Assembly (NCBI GenBank): GCA_022508685.1
Contig: JAFLUS010000024.1
Span: 1-12,544 of the forward strand
Length of the DNA stretch: 12,544 nucleotides
From: Prevotellaceae bacterium
Lineage (GTDB): Bacteria > Bacteroidota > Bacteroidia > Bacteroidales > Bacteroidaceae
Direction: 5' to 3'
Positions 1-6,899 of this stretch are shown here, piece after piece. A program made the translations under genes and the position numbers. Positions within the stretch are counted from its first letter, which is position 1. Each line of letters begins with the position of its first letter. The notes beneath the pieces are model-generated. The model was given only the letters and a program-made list of their open reading frames with translations. It made no database searches and had not been told where the DNA came from.

Positions 1-30
1 CCTGCAGGCGCAAAAATCAACCTGCCGTAA
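1..30 (+). CDS. Probable 3' end of an upstream gene (partial)
   Basis: Frame 1 from the first base reads PAGAKINLP and then stops at TAA (28-30). This stop lies 25 bases before a strong terminator hairpin, as expected for the end of a + strand gene that begins outside the window. Only nine codons are visible, so no function can be given. The other + frames run open across the terminator or stop inside it, which makes them less attractive. The call rests on position only and could be wrong. Confidence 0.3.
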   Translation, partial: PAGAKINLP

Positions 31-55
31 CGTCGCACCATACTTGTATAGAAAA

Positions 56-106
56 GAAACCCTCGCTGTGCAGATAGCAATTCTGACGCAGCGAGGGGTT
101 CTTTTT
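56..106 (+). terminator. Rho-independent terminator, possibly bidirectional
   Basis: The left arm ACCCTCGCTG (59-68) pairs with CAGCGAGGG (89-97) over nine perfect base pairs. After one A/G mismatch, three more pairs follow (56-58 with 99-101). The loop is 20 bases and a T-run follows at 102-106. The complementary strand also carries a T-rich tail after the stem (bases 51-59 are A-rich on +), so it may work in both directions. It separates the upstream gene from the riboswitch leader. Confidence 0.78.
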
Positions 107-195
107 GAAATGAAGAGTTGTAGTTGTTCTTCAAATATGATGATTAGTAGATGTCAAAACCGATTTGTGCGATTGAAAAAAATGTGTGGAAAATG

Positions 196-226
196 TTTTG
201 CGCATTGAAAATTTTGCGTACCTTTG
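196..226 (+). promoter_or_regulatory. Bacteroidetes-type promoter of the B12 operon
   Basis: A TTTTG at 196-200 (the -33 element) lies 18 bases before TACCTTTG at 219-226. The latter matches the Bacteroidetes -7 consensus TAnnTTTG exactly. The implied transcription start is near 232-234. That is exactly where the first paired strand of the riboswitch begins, so promoter and aptamer positions support each other. The start site itself is inferred. Confidence 0.65.
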
Positions 227-232
227 CCGCCG

Positions 233-427
233 TAATGGTATTTCCGATTGCGAGGAGTCGCGATGAGGCGTGTTCACGCTCAGGAAATCAAAAGGGAATC
301 CGGTGAAAATCCGGAACAGTACCCGCTGCTGTAAGTCCTATACCAAAAATCGTTTGCATCATGTCATTGAAACTTCGGTTTTGAGAAGGCGCATTCGGAT
401 TGGGACAAGTCAGAAGACCTGCCATTG
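233..427 (+). promoter_or_regulatory. Cobalamin (B12) riboswitch aptamer
   Basis: This leader RNA binds adenosyl- or other cobalamins and turns down the downstream genes when B12 is plentiful. The conserved core is present: AAAGGGAATCCGGTG, then a CCGG stem partner, then CCGCTGCTGTAAGT (291-336). The B12 box ACAAGTCAGAAGACCTGCC is at 405-423. The closing helix P1 can be drawn as AATGG (234-238) with CCATT (422-426). A hairpin of seven pairs (247-253 with 258-264, loop GGAG) and a GCGT/ACGC hairpin near 268-279 lie in the 5' part. The first gene downstream is a BtuB-type transporter, the classic target. The variable region 337-404 is about 65 bases, which is ordinary for this class. Ligand preference cannot be read from the sequence. 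Confidence 0.94.
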
Positions 428-542
428 CCGTAAAAATAGATGAAAGCCTGCGGGACTATGGGCTGCAACTATGCTTCTCGATGTGGAGGAGCCTGTTTTG
501 CTATGATTATCTGTCGGAGTCGATGCTTCGCATAGGTGACAT

Positions 543-586
543 TCCCGTTGGCGTACTGTCTGTTGGTGCGTAAACGGGATTTTTTT
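543..586 (+). terminator. Candidate expression-platform terminator of the riboswitch
   Basis: TCCCGTT (543-549) pairs with AACGGGA (573-579) around a 23-base loop, and seven T's follow at once (580-586). It ends 24 bases before the BtuB start, where a transcriptional riboswitch would place its terminator. A short competing pairing is possible: CGGGA (451-455) can pair with TCCCG (543-547), an outline of an antiterminator. Between the aptamer and this hairpin (428-542) there is also a seven-pair stem, GCTTCTC (473-479) with GAGGAGC (486-492). Translational control through a loop-loop contact is an alternative. Confidence 0.55.
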
Positions 587-610
587 AATTTATGCATCAC
601 TGACAGATAT

Positions 611-2605
611 ATGACGTTTCGAAAGATTTTATGTTTGATGGCTGTGTGGCCTGTCGGGTTGTTCGGCAGCGAACCTGCCGATACGCTGGGGCACCGGTTG
701 CAGGAAGTGACGGTGACGGCACAGCGGAAGGTGGCTGATGTAATTCCTGTGCAGACGTTGTCGGGCGAGGAGTTGCAGCGGTTGAGCAGCAACAGCGTTG
801 CCGACGCGTTGCGCTACTTTTCCGGTGTGCAGGTGAAGGACTATGGCGGTGTGGGCGGACTGAAGACGGTGAATATCCGTTCGATGGGTACGAACCACAC
901 GGGTGTGGTGTACGATGGTGTGGAACTGGGTAATGCGCAGAACGGACAGATTGACTTGGGGCAGTTTTCGCTCGACAATATCGCATCGATTTCGCTGTAC
1001 AACGGGCAGAAGAGTGCCATTCTGCAACCGGCAAAGGATTTTGGCAGTGCCGGCACGATTTATATGCAAACGCGGGTGCCGCATTTTGCTGACGGCGAAA
1101 CGTATCATGCACGTGCTGCCGTGCGTGCCGGGTCGTTCGACTTGCTCAATCCGTCGGCGTTGGTCGAACTGAAGTTGAGCGAGCGGACTACGGCGTCGCT
1201 GAGTACGGAGTGGGTGAATTCGAGCGGACGTTACCAATTCCGCTATCGCCGTGTAAATCCGGCGGGCGAGATTGCCTACGACACGACGGCGGTGAGAGAG
1301 AATGGCGATGTCAATGCCACGCGCATCGAGGCTGCGCTGCATGGCACGACGGGGGCAGGGACATGGACGGCTAAGGCGTATCAGTACAATTCTGAACGTG
1401 GCGTTCCGGGTGCGATTGTCAACAACGTGTGGCGCAGAGGTGAGCGGATTTGGGATACGAACTCGTTTGTGCAAGGTCGCTACATCGGATACTGCGGCAG
1501 ATGGACGACGCTGAACCATGTGAAATATGCGTTCTATCGCACGCATTATGTGAATAATGACGACAAGCAGGTCAAAATCGATAATCTGTACAAGCAGAAG
1601 GAAGTGTATGTGTCGTCGGCAAACGAAGTGGAGGTCTGCCCCTGTTGGCGCGTTGCCGTCGGTTGCGACGTGGTGTGGAATACGCTCGATGCAGATGTCT
1701 ATGGCTTTGCCCGTCCCGACAGGTTGTCCGGCTTTCTGTCTGCCGCCACTGCGCTTGACCTGCCGCGGTTCAAACTGCAAGCCAGTGCATTGGGCACGTT
1801 CGTGCACGACGAACTGAAGGGGCAGAAGGCTCCTTCCGACCAACGTGTCTGCACGCCGGCGGTCTGCGCATCCGTCCTGCCGTTTGCGAATGCCGATTTC
1901 TCTTGCCGTGCTTTCTGCAAGCAGTCGTTCCGCATGCCGACGTTCAACGACCTCTACTATGCCGACATGGGCAATGCGCAGTTGAACCCCGAACGGGTGA
2001 CGCAGTACAATGTCGGATTGCTCTACGACCATGCTGCTGCCGAACACTTCGTGGCAGCCCTTCGCGTCAGTGTGGATGCGTACTATAATAAGGTAAGCGA
2101 CAAGATTGTGGCTTACCCGAAGGGACAGCAGTTCAGATGGACGATGCTTAATCTCGGCAAAGTCGACATTCGCGGCATCGATGTCAGTACGTTGCTGACG
2201 ATGCACGTGGCGAAGCGCACCAACGTCACGTTGCGTGGGCAGTACACCTTCCAACGTGCCATTGACGTCACCGCTCCTTCGGACAATTATTATCGCCACC
2301 AGATACCCTACATTCCGCGACATTCGGGTGCGGCTGTCGTCAATCTGCAGTGTGGCGCATGGGCGTTCAACTATTCGTGGATTTATGTGGGCGAACGTTA
2401 CAATCAGCAAGAGAACATCCGATATAACTATACGCAGCCGTGGTACACGTCCGATGTGTCGGTCAGCCGAGATGTCAGGATTGGCACGACGGCGTTGCGC
2501 GGATTGCTCGAAGTGAACAACCTGCTCAATCAGGATTACGACGTGATTATCAACTATCCGATGCCCAAGCGCAACTATCGGTTTACACTCATGGTGGAAA
2601 TATGA
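611..2605 (+). CDS. btuB: BtuB-type TonB-dependent outer-membrane cobalamin transporter
   Basis: This is an outer-membrane 22-strand barrel that imports cobalamin (or related corrinoids) using TonB energy. The start at 611 gives 664 residues, close to the usual BtuB size, and begins with a signal peptide (MTFRKILCLMAVWPVGLFGS). An upstream in-frame ATG at 536 would lie before the leader terminator hairpin and add 25 residues that break the signal peptide, so it is rejected. A TonB-box-like EVTVTAQR is at residues 32-39. The plug spans about 42-155 with NIRSMGTNHTGVVYDGVEL. The rest reads as barrel strands and ends in FTLMVEI, a typical aromatic-rich last strand. There is no CarboxypepD_reg domain as in SusC proteins. 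It is the first gene after the B12 riboswitch and overlaps the next gene by ATGA (2602-2605). Specificity for B12 is inferred from the riboswitch and the BtuG neighbour. Confidence 0.93.
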   Translation: MTFRKILCLMAVWPVGLFGSEPADTLGHRLQEVTVTAQRKVADVIPVQTLSGEELQRLSSNSVADALRYFSGVQVKDYGGVGGLKTVNIRSMGTNHTGVVYDGVELGNAQNGQIDLGQFSLDNIASISLYNGQKSAILQPAKDFGSAGTIYMQTRVPHFADGETYHARAAVRAGSFDLLNPSALVELKLSERTTASLSTEWVNSSGRYQFRYRRVNPAGEIAYDTTAVRENGDVNATRIEAALHGTTGAGTWTAKAYQYNSERGVPGAIVNNVWRRGERIWDTNSFVQGRYIGYCGRWTTLNHVKYAFYRTHYVNNDDKQVKIDNLYKQKEVYVSSANEVEVCPCWRVAVGCDVVWNTLDADVYGFARPDRLSGFLSAATALDLPRFKLQASALGTFVHDELKGQKAPSDQRVCTPAVCASVLPFANADFSCRAFCKQSFRMPTFNDLYYADMGNAQLNPERVTQYNVGLLYDHAAAEHFVAALRVSVDAYYNKVSDKIVAYPKGQQFRWTMLNLGKVDIRGIDVSTLLTMHVAKRTNVTLRGQYTFQRAIDVTAPSDNYYRHQIPYIPRHSGAAVVNLQCGAWAFNYSWIYVGERYNQQENIRYNYTQPWYTSDVSVSRDVRIGTTALRGLLEVNNLLNQDYDVIINYPMPKRNYRFTLMVEI

Positions 2606-3753
2606 AACGAAAACGCTCTCCGCTCTATCTGCTGATGCTGTTGCTGCTCACAGCCTGTCGTCAGGATGAATTGGTCGTGCCGACGGAGTACGACGTGATT
2701 GCCGACAAGCCGTCGGCAGATACGCACGTCCGCGGATTTTATCTGCTGAATGAAGGCAACATGGGTTCCAACAAATGCACGTTGGATGCGTTCGACTATT
2801 TCACGGGGCTGTACGCACGCAACATCTATGCCGAACGCAATCCGCATGTAGTCAAGGAGTTGGGCGACGTCGGCAACGACATCGGCATTTATGGTTCGAA
2901 GTTGTACGTAGTCGTCAACTGTTCCCACAAGGTGGAGGTGCTGGATGCGCACAGCGGTCGGCGCATCGGACAAATCGACATACCGAACTGCCGCTACGTG
3001 CGTTTTCATCGCGGAAAAGCCTATGTCAGTTCCTATTTAGGACCGGTGCTCATCGACCCCGATGCGCCCAAAGGTGCCATTTATCAAATCGACACGCTGT
3101 CGCTGGCGGTGACGGCAAAAGTCATGGTGGGTTATCAGCCCGAGGAAATGGAGGTGGTCGATGACTACATGTATGTCGCCAACTCCGGCGGCTACCGCGC
3201 ACCGAACTACGACGAAACGGTTTCCGTCATTCAGATGGTGGACTTCAAGCAAGTGCAGCAGATACCGGTCGGCATCAATCTGCATCGGTTGAAGAAAGAC
3301 CGCTACAACAAATTGTGGGTGACGTCGCGTGGCGATTATCAGAACCGCCCGTCCCGCCTGTATGTCATGGAGAAGAAGCGCGGGACTCATCAGATGGTGG
3401 TGACCGACACGCTGCCCGTAGCCTGTTCCAACATGGCGTTCTTTGGCGATTCGCTCTACTATTATGCGACGGAATGGAACAACTACACGGCATCCAACGC
3501 GGTGAGTTACGGCATCATCAACGTCAGGACGAAGGAAATCGTGTCGACCCATTTCATCACCGACGGCACGGAGCAGGAAATCGCCGTTCCCTACGGCATT
3601 GCAATTCATCCGGAAACCGGCGACATTTTTGTTACCGATGCCAAGAACTATGTTTCATCGGGCACGCTGTATTGTTTCGACCGCCGTGGTCGGAAGAAAT
3701 GGAGTGTCCGCACCGGAGACATTCCGGCACATCTCACGTTTTTGCCCAAATGA
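2602..3753 (+). CDS. btuG: BtuG-type surface lipoprotein, beta-propeller cobalamin-binding protein
   Basis: Known BtuG proteins are seven-bladed, YncE/DUF5074-like propellers that sit on the outside of BtuB and bind B12 very tightly. This one has 383 residues, the normal size. The start at 2602 gives a lipoprotein signal, MKRKRSPLYLLMLLLLTAC, with lipobox LTAC (C19). The acidic CRQDE that follows fits a Bacteroidetes surface-export signal. The family opening GFYLLNEGNMGSN is at residues 45-57, and ELGDVGNDIGIYGSKLYVVVN follows from residue 86 (given as a family-like stretch, not a site map). Repeated blade motifs of the V.VIQM / GIAIHPETGDIFVTDA type continue to the C-terminus. Both flanking genes overlap by four bases (ATGA), so translation is probably coupled and stoichiometry fixed with BtuB. 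In-frame codons reach upstream to 2440 inside btuB, but that extension has no signal peptide. The role is assigned from family and position. Confidence 0.9.
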   Translation: MKRKRSPLYLLMLLLLTACRQDELVVPTEYDVIADKPSADTHVRGFYLLNEGNMGSNKCTLDAFDYFTGLYARNIYAERNPHVVKELGDVGNDIGIYGSKLYVVVNCSHKVEVLDAHSGRRIGQIDIPNCRYVRFHRGKAYVSSYLGPVLIDPDAPKGAIYQIDTLSLAVTAKVMVGYQPEEMEVVDDYMYVANSGGYRAPNYDETVSVIQMVDFKQVQQIPVGINLHRLKKDRYNKLWVTSRGDYQNRPSRLYVMEKKRGTHQMVVTDTLPVACSNMAFFGDSLYYYATEWNNYTASNAVSYGIINVRTKEIVSTHFITDGTEQEIAVPYGIAIHPETGDIFVTDAKNYVSSGTLYCFDRRGRKKWSVRTGDIPAHLTFLPK

Positions 3754-4937
3754 AGACATTGATATTGCTGCTTCTGGTGTTTGCCGCATCGTGTGCGAGC
3801 GACATTCCCCTCGTCAATGTAGGCATTGACGATGCTTACTACATCCGCCGTATGCAGAAACTGGCTCTGCGTCCGGCGCTGACCGGTGCAGCCTATCAGT
3901 GGACGTGCAATGGCGAGGTCGTGGCACGTTCGCGCGACTATATCTTTCTGGCACAGACGGAAGGCACCTATCATCTTGCGTTTGACATCGTCGACAGCCA
4001 CACGCCGTACCACTGCGAAACGGTGGTGCACGTGCTGCACGAGGACATTGAGTACAGCCCGTACATCAGTGCCGTGTATGAATATTGTCCCGCTCCCGGG
4101 CAGTTTGTCAACGACATGCCGCAGTACGAAGACGGCGACACCTATGCCGACATCCTGCGGAAGGTGGAAGAGTCCATCGTCGGCACGAACGACGTGATGG
4201 TGTCGCTCGGCGGATATGGCGGATACATTACGTTCGGGTTCGACCACACGGTCGTCAACGTGCCGGGCGAAAAGGATTTCCGCATTTGGGGAAACTGCTT
4301 CTACGAATCGCTCGACCCTCTGCGCAAGGGCGGTTCGGCAGAACCGGGCATCGTCATGGTCAGTTATGACACCAACTGCAACGGGCAGCCCGACGATGAA
4401 TGGTACGAACTCGCCGGCAGCGAATACCATGCGCCGACCACCATGCACGGCTACGTCATCACCTATCATCGTCCCGACCCCGACCGCGACATCGTTGCCG
4501 ACCGCAACCATGGCCTGACCGACCTCTACTATATCCGTTGGACGGACAACAGGGGAGAGGAAGGGTACATGGCGAAGAACGCCTACCACAGCCAATCGTA
4601 TTATCCGAAATGGGTGACAGCCGACACGCTCATGTTCCAAGGCAGCCTGTTGGCACCCAACGGCGAGGATGTGTCGGGCACCGGTGCCTACTTCATCCTC
4701 TATAGTTATCCGTGGGGCTACGTCGACAATCATCCGAACGATGAAGCCGAGTTAAATTCGTTTGACATCTCGTGGGCGGTCGACCGCAACGGGCAGCCCG
4801 TCCGTCTGCAAGGCATCGACTTCGTCCGCGTCTATACGGGCGTGAACCAGTATTGCGGATGGATTGGCGAAACGTCTACGGAATTGTCGCGGGCACAGGA
4901 TTTACATATTATTGATAACCAAACGATTACACCATGA
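3750..4937 (+). CDS. PKD-like surface lipoprotein of the B12 operon
   Basis: The start at 3750 (ATGA overlap with btuG) gives 395 residues with a lipoprotein signal, MKTLILLLLVFAASC (C15; the lipobox AASC is a weaker match than in BtuG). A short PKD/Ig-like region (about residues 30-95) contains YQWTCNGEVV and GTYHLAFDIVDS. The main domain follows, with YEYCPAPGQFVNDMPQYEDG and, from about residue 145, GTNDVMVSLGGYGGYITFGF. At residues 207-218 sits DTNCNGQPDDEW, an acidic loop resembling an EF-hand/dockerin calcium loop. Proteins of this family accompany btuB-btuG in Bacteroidetes B12 loci. I infer a surface role in corrinoid capture or complex assembly. It could correspond to the cobamide-binding lipoprotein called BtuH, but I cannot establish that from sequence alone. 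A 177-base gap with repeats follows. Confidence 0.83.
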   Translation: MKTLILLLLVFAASCASDIPLVNVGIDDAYYIRRMQKLALRPALTGAAYQWTCNGEVVARSRDYIFLAQTEGTYHLAFDIVDSHTPYHCETVVHVLHEDIEYSPYISAVYEYCPAPGQFVNDMPQYEDGDTYADILRKVEESIVGTNDVMVSLGGYGGYITFGFDHTVVNVPGEKDFRIWGNCFYESLDPLRKGGSAEPGIVMVSYDTNCNGQPDDEWYELAGSEYHAPTTMHGYVITYHRPDPDRDIVADRNHGLTDLYYIRWTDNRGEEGYMAKNAYHSQSYYPKWVTADTLMFQGSLLAPNGEDVSGTGAYFILYSYPWGYVDNHPNDEAELNSFDISWAVDRNGQPVRLQGIDFVRVYTGVNQYCGWIGETSTELSRAQDLHIIDNQTITP

Positions 4938-4953
4938 CAGAAAAATGCCAAAA

Positions 4954-5063
4954 ACGCTTATGCATAAACCATTTCAGGCGTGTGCATAAACCTAAATACG
5001 CTTATGCATACGCCTAAAAACGTTTATGCGCACGCCAAAATACGTTTACGCATACGCCTGAAA
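4954..5063 (+). repeat. 22-bp imperfect tandem repeat array (five units)
   Basis: Units start at 4954, 4976, 4998, 5020 and 5042, exactly 22 bases apart. A decayed sixth start at 5064 begins ACCGCTT. The shared core is ACGCTTATGCATACGCC followed by an A-rich spacer (TAAAA, AAAAT, TGAAA). The centre TATGCATA is palindromic and varies to TGTGCATA, TATGCGCA and TACGCATA. The array fills most of the 177-base gap between genes 3 and 4, the only real gap in an otherwise overlapping operon. Because 22 is not a multiple of three, it does not encode a peptide repeat. Its function is unknown: possibilities are a phased protein-binding array, an RNA structure tuning the distal genes, or a selfish or relic repeat. 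Confidence 0.88.
4976..5015 (+). other. Stem-loop formed by repeat units 2 and 3
   Basis: AGGCGTGTGCATA (4976-4988) pairs with TATGCATACGCCT (5003-5015) over 13 base pairs with one G-U pair and a 14-base loop. Unit 2 can instead pair with the next unit: 4977-4991 with 5022-5036, 15 pairs including one wobble. The hairpins are followed by A's, not T's, so they do not look like terminators on the + strand. They could stabilise the upstream btuB-btuG mRNA or separate it from the distal pair. This is inferred from base pairing only. Confidence 0.6.
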
Positions 5064-5114
5064 ACCGCTTTTCGTCATCAAAATAATAACGATTAAACTC
5101 TGTAACAAAAAACG

Positions 5115-6899
5115 ATGAAAACACTCTGTACTTTCTTGCTGTGGACGGCAGCCATGCTGTCGCACGCACAGCCGCGAACGGCTTCCGACGGCGTCTATGT
5201 GCTGAATGAAGATTGGTTCGGTGTCAACAACAGCACCCTGAATTTCTGGAACCGGAAGGAGGGGACTATCGACTATCGCATCATCAAGGATGCCAATCGT
5301 CAGCCATCGTCGGGCAACGTCAATGCGTTGGGATGCACGGCGACCTATGCCCAGATTTATGGTGGCAAACTATATGCAATGTCGAAACAAGACCAAGATT
5401 CAGGCGAAAAATCATTCCAAGGCGGCCGCTTCGTCATCGTCAATCTTGACGACATGAAGGTGGAACACGGCTTCCGCACCATCAGCACGACGGCTTCGGG
5501 CGTTTCCTTTGCCGACGGGCGTGCCTGTCTGGTGGTTTCTCCCCACAAAGTGTATCTCGGTACGTCGAATGGCATCTACATCTACGATGCCGACCGACAG
5601 ACGATTTCAGCCACGCCTATCGAAGGGACGGAAAACGAGTTGGCAACCGGCGGAGAGTCTGCTGCCCAAGGCATGGGTGCACTCTACAACAACCAAATCG
5701 GCAACATGATTAGAGGTCAGGACTATGTGTTTGCCGTCAAGCAAGATTGCGGCATCTTGGTCATCGATGCGGTCGACGACCACGTCCTGACCGTCATTCC
5801 GGGCTGCTTCAGCGCCATGGTGCAGTCGGCAGACGGAGCGATATGGGCAGGCATGAATACGGCAACGGGCGTAGACGCCGACGGCAACCGGCTCGACCAT
5901 TATCCGTATGGTAGCAGTGCCGGCGAAGGCTGGAAGGGCAATGCCCTGCTGCGCATCGACCAATATTCGTTGGAAACGACGACGGTGGAACTGACTGCCG
6001 GCGGCATACCGCAGTCGTGGTATGCGTGGACGGCAGGTTCGTTTGCAGCCCATCCGTCGAGGAATGTGTTGTACTACGTCTATTCCGACCCTTCGCTCGG
6101 GCAGTCGGGTTGGTTCTCTGCCGGTGCGCTATATCGGTATGACATCGACGCAGACGTGCAGGAGAAAGTCTGCGACATTTCCGACTACGGCATCCATTTC
6201 TATAGTTCCGGCGTACGGGTCAATCCGGTGGACGAACTGCTCTACGGCTTCTACTATTCGGGCGGAATTGCCAATGATGCATGGTCGTATTTCACGATTG
6301 AAGACGACGGCAGCGACGAACTGACGACCGACAACGAACGTCCGCTGATTGCCAACTATTGGTATCCTTCGTTGGTTGTCGTGCCCGACACCGAAGCGCC
6401 CGTGGTGCAGACGCCGGAGCGGCTGACGATAGATGGTGAAGCACTGACCATTGACTTGGCTGCATTGGTCGATGATGCCGACACGCCGAAGGCATCTATC
6501 GTCAAGCAGATTACGAATGTGGCAGATGCCGACATCGTCCGTGCCTCGCTCGTGCGCGGCAACTTGCTCGTTGAAGGATTGAAAGCCGGACAGACGACGG
6601 TGACGGTAGCATACGATGCTGCCGGTCAGTTTGCTGAAGTGACGTTCGACGTCGACGTCGTGACACCTTCGGGCATCACTGCCACCGAAAGCGAAAAGGC
6701 TGCATTGCGATATGCGAACGGCAGTCTGTATGCCACGACCGCAGGACGACTGCAGGTGTACTCCGCTTCCGGCAACTTGCTGATGTCGGCTGCCGTCGTG
6801 CCTTCGACACCCATTTCCGTTGCTCATCTCACAGGCATCGTCATGGTAAAATATATGACAAATGAACAAACTTATTCTTACAAATTGATGTTAAAATGA
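5115..6899 (+). CDS. Secreted BtuG-like (DUF5074-type) propeller with T9SS-like C-terminal tail
   Basis: This protein has 594 residues. A type I signal peptide (MKTLCTFLLWTAAMLSHA, cut after A18) has no lipobox, unlike genes 2 and 3. The propeller begins DGVYVLNEDWFGVNNSTLNF, which mirrors the GFYLLNEGNMGSNKCTL opening of the BtuG gene in the same operon, so the two are probably paralogous. Blade-like stretches run to about residue 420. An Ig/cadherin-like module (about 424-517) starts DTEAPVVQTPERLTIDG and ends VTFDVDVV. The end (about 546-594), LQVYSASGNLLMSA through SYKLMLK, resembles a degenerate T9SS type-A sorting domain. The start is preceded by A-rich sequence (ACAAAAAACG) typical of this phylum. 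It overlaps the next gene by ATGA (6896-6899). I infer a surface-attached corrinoid-binding or accessory role; binding is unproven. Confidence 0.83.
   Translation: MKTLCTFLLWTAAMLSHAQPRTASDGVYVLNEDWFGVNNSTLNFWNRKEGTIDYRIIKDANRQPSSGNVNALGCTATYAQIYGGKLYAMSKQDQDSGEKSFQGGRFVIVNLDDMKVEHGFRTISTTASGVSFADGRACLVVSPHKVYLGTSNGIYIYDADRQTISATPIEGTENELATGGESAAQGMGALYNNQIGNMIRGQDYVFAVKQDCGILVIDAVDDHVLTVIPGCFSAMVQSADGAIWAGMNTATGVDADGNRLDHYPYGSSAGEGWKGNALLRIDQYSLETTTVELTAGGIPQSWYAWTAGSFAAHPSRNVLYYVYSDPSLGQSGWFSAGALYRYDIDADVQEKVCDISDYGIHFYSSGVRVNPVDELLYGFYYSGGIANDAWSYFTIEDDGSDELTTDNERPLIANYWYPSLVVVPDTEAPVVQTPERLTIDGEALTIDLAALVDDADTPKASIVKQITNVADADIVRASLVRGNLLVEGLKAGQTTVTVAYDAAGQFAEVTFDVDVVTPSGITATESEKAALRYANGSLYATTAGRLQVYSASGNLLMSAAVVPSTPISVAHLTGIVMVKYMTNEQTYSYKLMLK

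Noticed and set aside
536..610. Upstream ATG (536) as the BtuB start
   Set aside because: It would place codons inside the riboswitch terminator hairpin and put 25 charged residues before the signal peptide. The ATG at 611 gives a normal signal sequence.
629..2410. 593-codon open frame on the - strand opposite the BtuB gene
   Set aside because: The protein is rich in Arg, His and Val without recognisable domains or signal peptide and lies wholly opposite a convincing BtuB gene. It is a shadow created by GC-rich codon use.
3648..4733. 361-codon open frame on the - strand opposite the PKD-like lipoprotein gene
   Set aside because: The low-complexity, His/Val/Arg-rich translation has no family resemblance; the + strand gene has a lipoprotein signal and coupled start.
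4945..4989. 14-residue frame MPKTLMHKPFQACA just after gene 3
   Set aside because: It is too short, overlaps the first repeat units, and has no supporting context.
4976..5015. Intrinsic terminator between genes 3 and 4
   Set aside because: The stem is strong, but it is followed by A's instead of T's on the + strand, so it does not meet the usual pattern.
4954..5063. CRISPR array
   Set aside because: The 22-base period leaves no room for unique spacers, the between-core bases are short A-rich runs, and no cas genes are present.
5004..5096. 30-codon frame starting in the repeat array (MHTPKNVYAHAKIRLR...)
   Set aside because: The 22-base period shifts the frame in each unit, so no peptide repeat is kept. 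There is no independent sign of translation. A leader peptide cannot be excluded but is not supported.
6647..6660. Perfect 14-base palindrome CGACGTCGACGTCG
   Set aside because: It lies within codons for FDVDVV; repeated Asp and Val codons (GAC, GTC) produce it by chance in this GC-rich gene.
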